Shown here one piece after another: positions 61,691 through 64,000 of a stretch of 64,000 nucleotides of DNA. Position 1 is the first letter of the stretch. Every line of letters begins with the position of its first letter. A model generated the notes under the pieces. It saw nothing but the letters and a program-made list of their open reading frames with translations, was not told where the DNA came from and did no database searches. The stretch lies in the NCBI RefSeq assembly GCF_009870125.1, contig NC_046683.1:6448001-6512000 (forward strand), read 5' to 3'. A program made the translations under genes and the position numbers. The DNA is from Drosophila pseudoobscura. Taxonomy: Eukaryota; Arthropoda; Insecta; Diptera; Drosophilidae.

Positions 61691-62465
61691 AATGCCGCGA
61701 TGCCGATTCCCCGATGCTGCACAGAGCTGTCCGTGGCGTGCTGTGCCGAGAGGCTGATCTCGAAATGCAGATAATAATTATTTCAATATGTGTGACTGAC
61801 TTGCTTGAATGACTGACTGCCAGTCCGCACAGACAGAAAATCCAGATGAACGCAGGGCAATGCCAATGCCATCGTCGTCGTCGTCATGATCTTCATTATC
61901 ATTATGCGAATGGATCAAAACCGCGACGCCGCCAACATTCATGCCCCTGCTGACTCCACTTTTGCTCTTCTGATGTTTGTGTTTCATTTGTACACTTTGC
62001 AGAGGGTATAAGGATATTATGCCACATGTTTGTCAGATGGAAAATGAAACATATACCAAGTATTAATTTGCATCCATATATGTATCTAGTACTTTCATTT
62101 TGTGTCTGTTCTAATGAAAATTTTAATCAAATAAAGTCTTTTCCTGATGGATATTTAATTAATATATTAACAATGAAGGGAATATGCATAGAGGTGGAAA
62201 GAAAAAAACAGTTCTGAAAATAAATTATAGAATATTCAAGATTTAGAGATATTTCAGGGGACATAGGACTCTAGAAGGATCATCGAAAGACAAACAGAAT
62301 TGAATTTCGATATATCATATATTTGCTATGGCAACAATCGATCTGCGAGGGTATCCGATTCTTCGGTTCTGGAAATTGCCGTTTGCTTCTTTTGCTTTGT
62401 TTTTGCATGTGCTCCACTCACTTTCTGGGGTTGTTCTTCCTCTTGTTTCACTTAATCACTTGTAG

Positions 62466-62577
62466 CGAGGGAGACAGCAACAGAGAGATGGAGTATGAAA
62501 GAAAGAGAGAGCGAGACAGAGAGAGTGAGAGAGAGAAGGAGAGCGAGTGAGAGAGACAGTGCGAAAGAGAGGGGGGG
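62466..62577. promoter_or_regulatory. GAGA-rich tract
   Basis: About 110 bases of GAGAG/GCGAG-rich purine sequence with many GAGA-factor cores. Such tracts occur in fly promoters and Polycomb response elements, but they also arise by slippage. No Pho (GCCAT) or other partner site is conspicuous inside it. Confidence 0.3.
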
Positions 62578-64000
62578 ATTTTAAGTTGAAAATTGAATTT
62601 CTAAGAATTACAAAACAACAACTCCGACAGCAACAGTATGAAACGAAGAGCAATATCAACAACAAAAGTGCCGTTGGCATCGCCCTGCCTCCCTTTTCGT
62701 TTTTCCCTTCCCCCGCCATACACGACGTCCACCACCCTCTCCGCCCAGACAGACAGACAGACAATCCATCCCCAATCCATATACCCATCTTCATATCCAT
62801 ATCCATGCACAGCCCCATCCATTTCTTCAACTTCAATCCCCATCCACCATCCATATCCCATATCCCATATCAGAGAAGCGGGCTTCATTTCATTGCATTG
62901 CATTAATTTTGCCAATTAAAAAGTAAATAGAGCCTGCATCCTTCAGTCCTCCCCCGTAACCCCTTGGCATCCACCTACAAGTGCCACATGATGGGGCAGT
63001 GGCAGGGGCACGGAATCGGGAGAACGCGCATCTTTTTCGGCTGTGGGCGCGCGCAAAAGTTTTCAATACAATTTAATCCAATCTGTACACACACACACAC
63101 ATATGCTGTCTATCTGTGAGCATGCTGATGAATGCCACAGGCAGTGCCACATTCCCATCCCTTGCCCCTGCCACCAGTGGCTTGCCCAAAGTGCCTGGCT
63201 CAATTCAATCAGTTTTTCGGGCAGGCCAAAGTGAAGCCCCGTCAAGTCGTTCCCCCTAGCCCCTTGCCACAGGGCCGCACAGTGGGCTGCATGGCGCGGC
63301 CATGGCAACAGCGGCGCAGAGTTGGCCCCACTGTGCCGCCAGACAATTAAGTCGACCCGTGGGCAATACGAGGAAAGATGCTGCCGCAACTTTGGCAACG
63401 GCCACAGCTCTCAACATCCCATTCCTCTAGCTACTTACACTATGGAAAACACATTTAAGAATTGGTCATAAATAATGGAAATCGGAAGATCAAAATGTAC
63501 TTATTAATTAATCATATTAAGAGAATCCGAAAGCCTAGAATATGTTTTCAGAAAAAAACAGTAATAATATAGGTCTTGCTTCCATTCGATTCAAGGGATT
63601 GTAGTCTAGTTACTAAATCAATATTACCTAAATCGTTACCTAGGTAATCTCGATCACATTTTTGAAGGATCCATCTCTAGGATGTGTTCCATGGGGAACA
63701 AACCTTCCTATATTCAAAACCCTTTCGACATGGTTTGAGAGTATCCCCAACTAACTTCCTCTCAGTGTATCTGTGTACCGTTTTACGTTGTCAATACTGT
63801 CGACAAGCTCAAACATGGTTGAACCACCTGCCTGGCTGCCCATCCGCCCCCTAAATTGCTTCGCATATGTGAGAGGAGAGGAACTGAAAGACATGCCCAT
63901 GACGGGGGCCCAAAGTGTTTTTTTGGGGCGTTTTTTTGGGGGGTACACTCGTACTCGCACTCGCACTCATACGTTCTTTTTCTGCTTCCTCAATCTTCTT

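Larger units (their letters stand above)
56145..64000. other. Gene-free region, possibly a long first intron
   Basis: If the exon at 56089 is real, this is probably its first intron. It carries simple repeats (CTCCTT near 56325, GAGC near 56460, ATGGGAATGGGG near 56640, others listed), a GA-rich tract at 62466-62577 and AT-rich unique blocks (59730-59960, 61990-62320, 63430-63620). No frame here has splice support together with protein-like composition. Frames at 56287-56682, 58010-58468 and 61073-61630 are repeat-driven or random. Confidence 0.5.

Overview
This is animal DNA, almost certainly from a fruit fly of the genus Drosophila. The obscura group (D. pseudoobscura and relatives) is my best guess. 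The evidence is a decayed fragment carrying the core of the INE-1/DINE-1 family, a candidate intron of typical short Drosophila size (71 bp), a PP1-type phosphatase gene without introns, and very dense short simple repeats of the CAG, CAGATAC and GGGGCT kinds. The genus is well supported. The species group is inference from repeat style. I could not tie the window to a named locus.

Most of the 64 kb is non-coding. Two genes are clear and both lack introns. A lysine/arginine-rich protein of 687 codons lies on the minus strand at 21.8-23.9 kb. A complete protein phosphatase 1 catalytic-subunit paralogue of 298 codons lies on the plus strand at 26.24-27.14 kb. They are divergent, about 2.35 kb apart, and the INE-1-like fragment sits just upstream of the phosphatase. 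The basic protein carries three matches to the RVxF-type PP1-docking consensus (KVSW, KSVVF, KVNF). The phosphatase keeps every catalytic residue but has changed positions in its RVxF and SILK docking grooves. A functional link between these neighbours is an inference, but it is the most interesting lead in the window.

Other coding traces are weaker. At 10.9-11.4 kb a decayed reading frame reads like protein in two frames and is broken by a frameshift and stops. At 52.77-53.24 kb (minus) an acidic 3'-terminal exon follows a good 3' splice site. At 55.9-56.14 kb (plus) an initiator-like site, a 71-bp intron and a small ATG-containing exon look like the start of a gene running out to the right. 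Possible exons at 42.1, 45.5 and 49.4 kb are speculative.

The rest is simple repeats, G-rich minisatellites, GAGA-rich tracts and several blocks in which one degenerate motif is locally multiplied: GRTGACCCAT at 54.4-54.9 kb, TGATC at 39.6-40.2 kb and ATAGTTCC at 18.2-18.4 kb. A perfect 20-bp palindrome made of two T-box half-sites lies at 28.1 kb. A gene-poor, motif-rich landscape with small intronless genes inside it would fit the introns or flanks of a large developmental gene, but none of that host gene is identified here.
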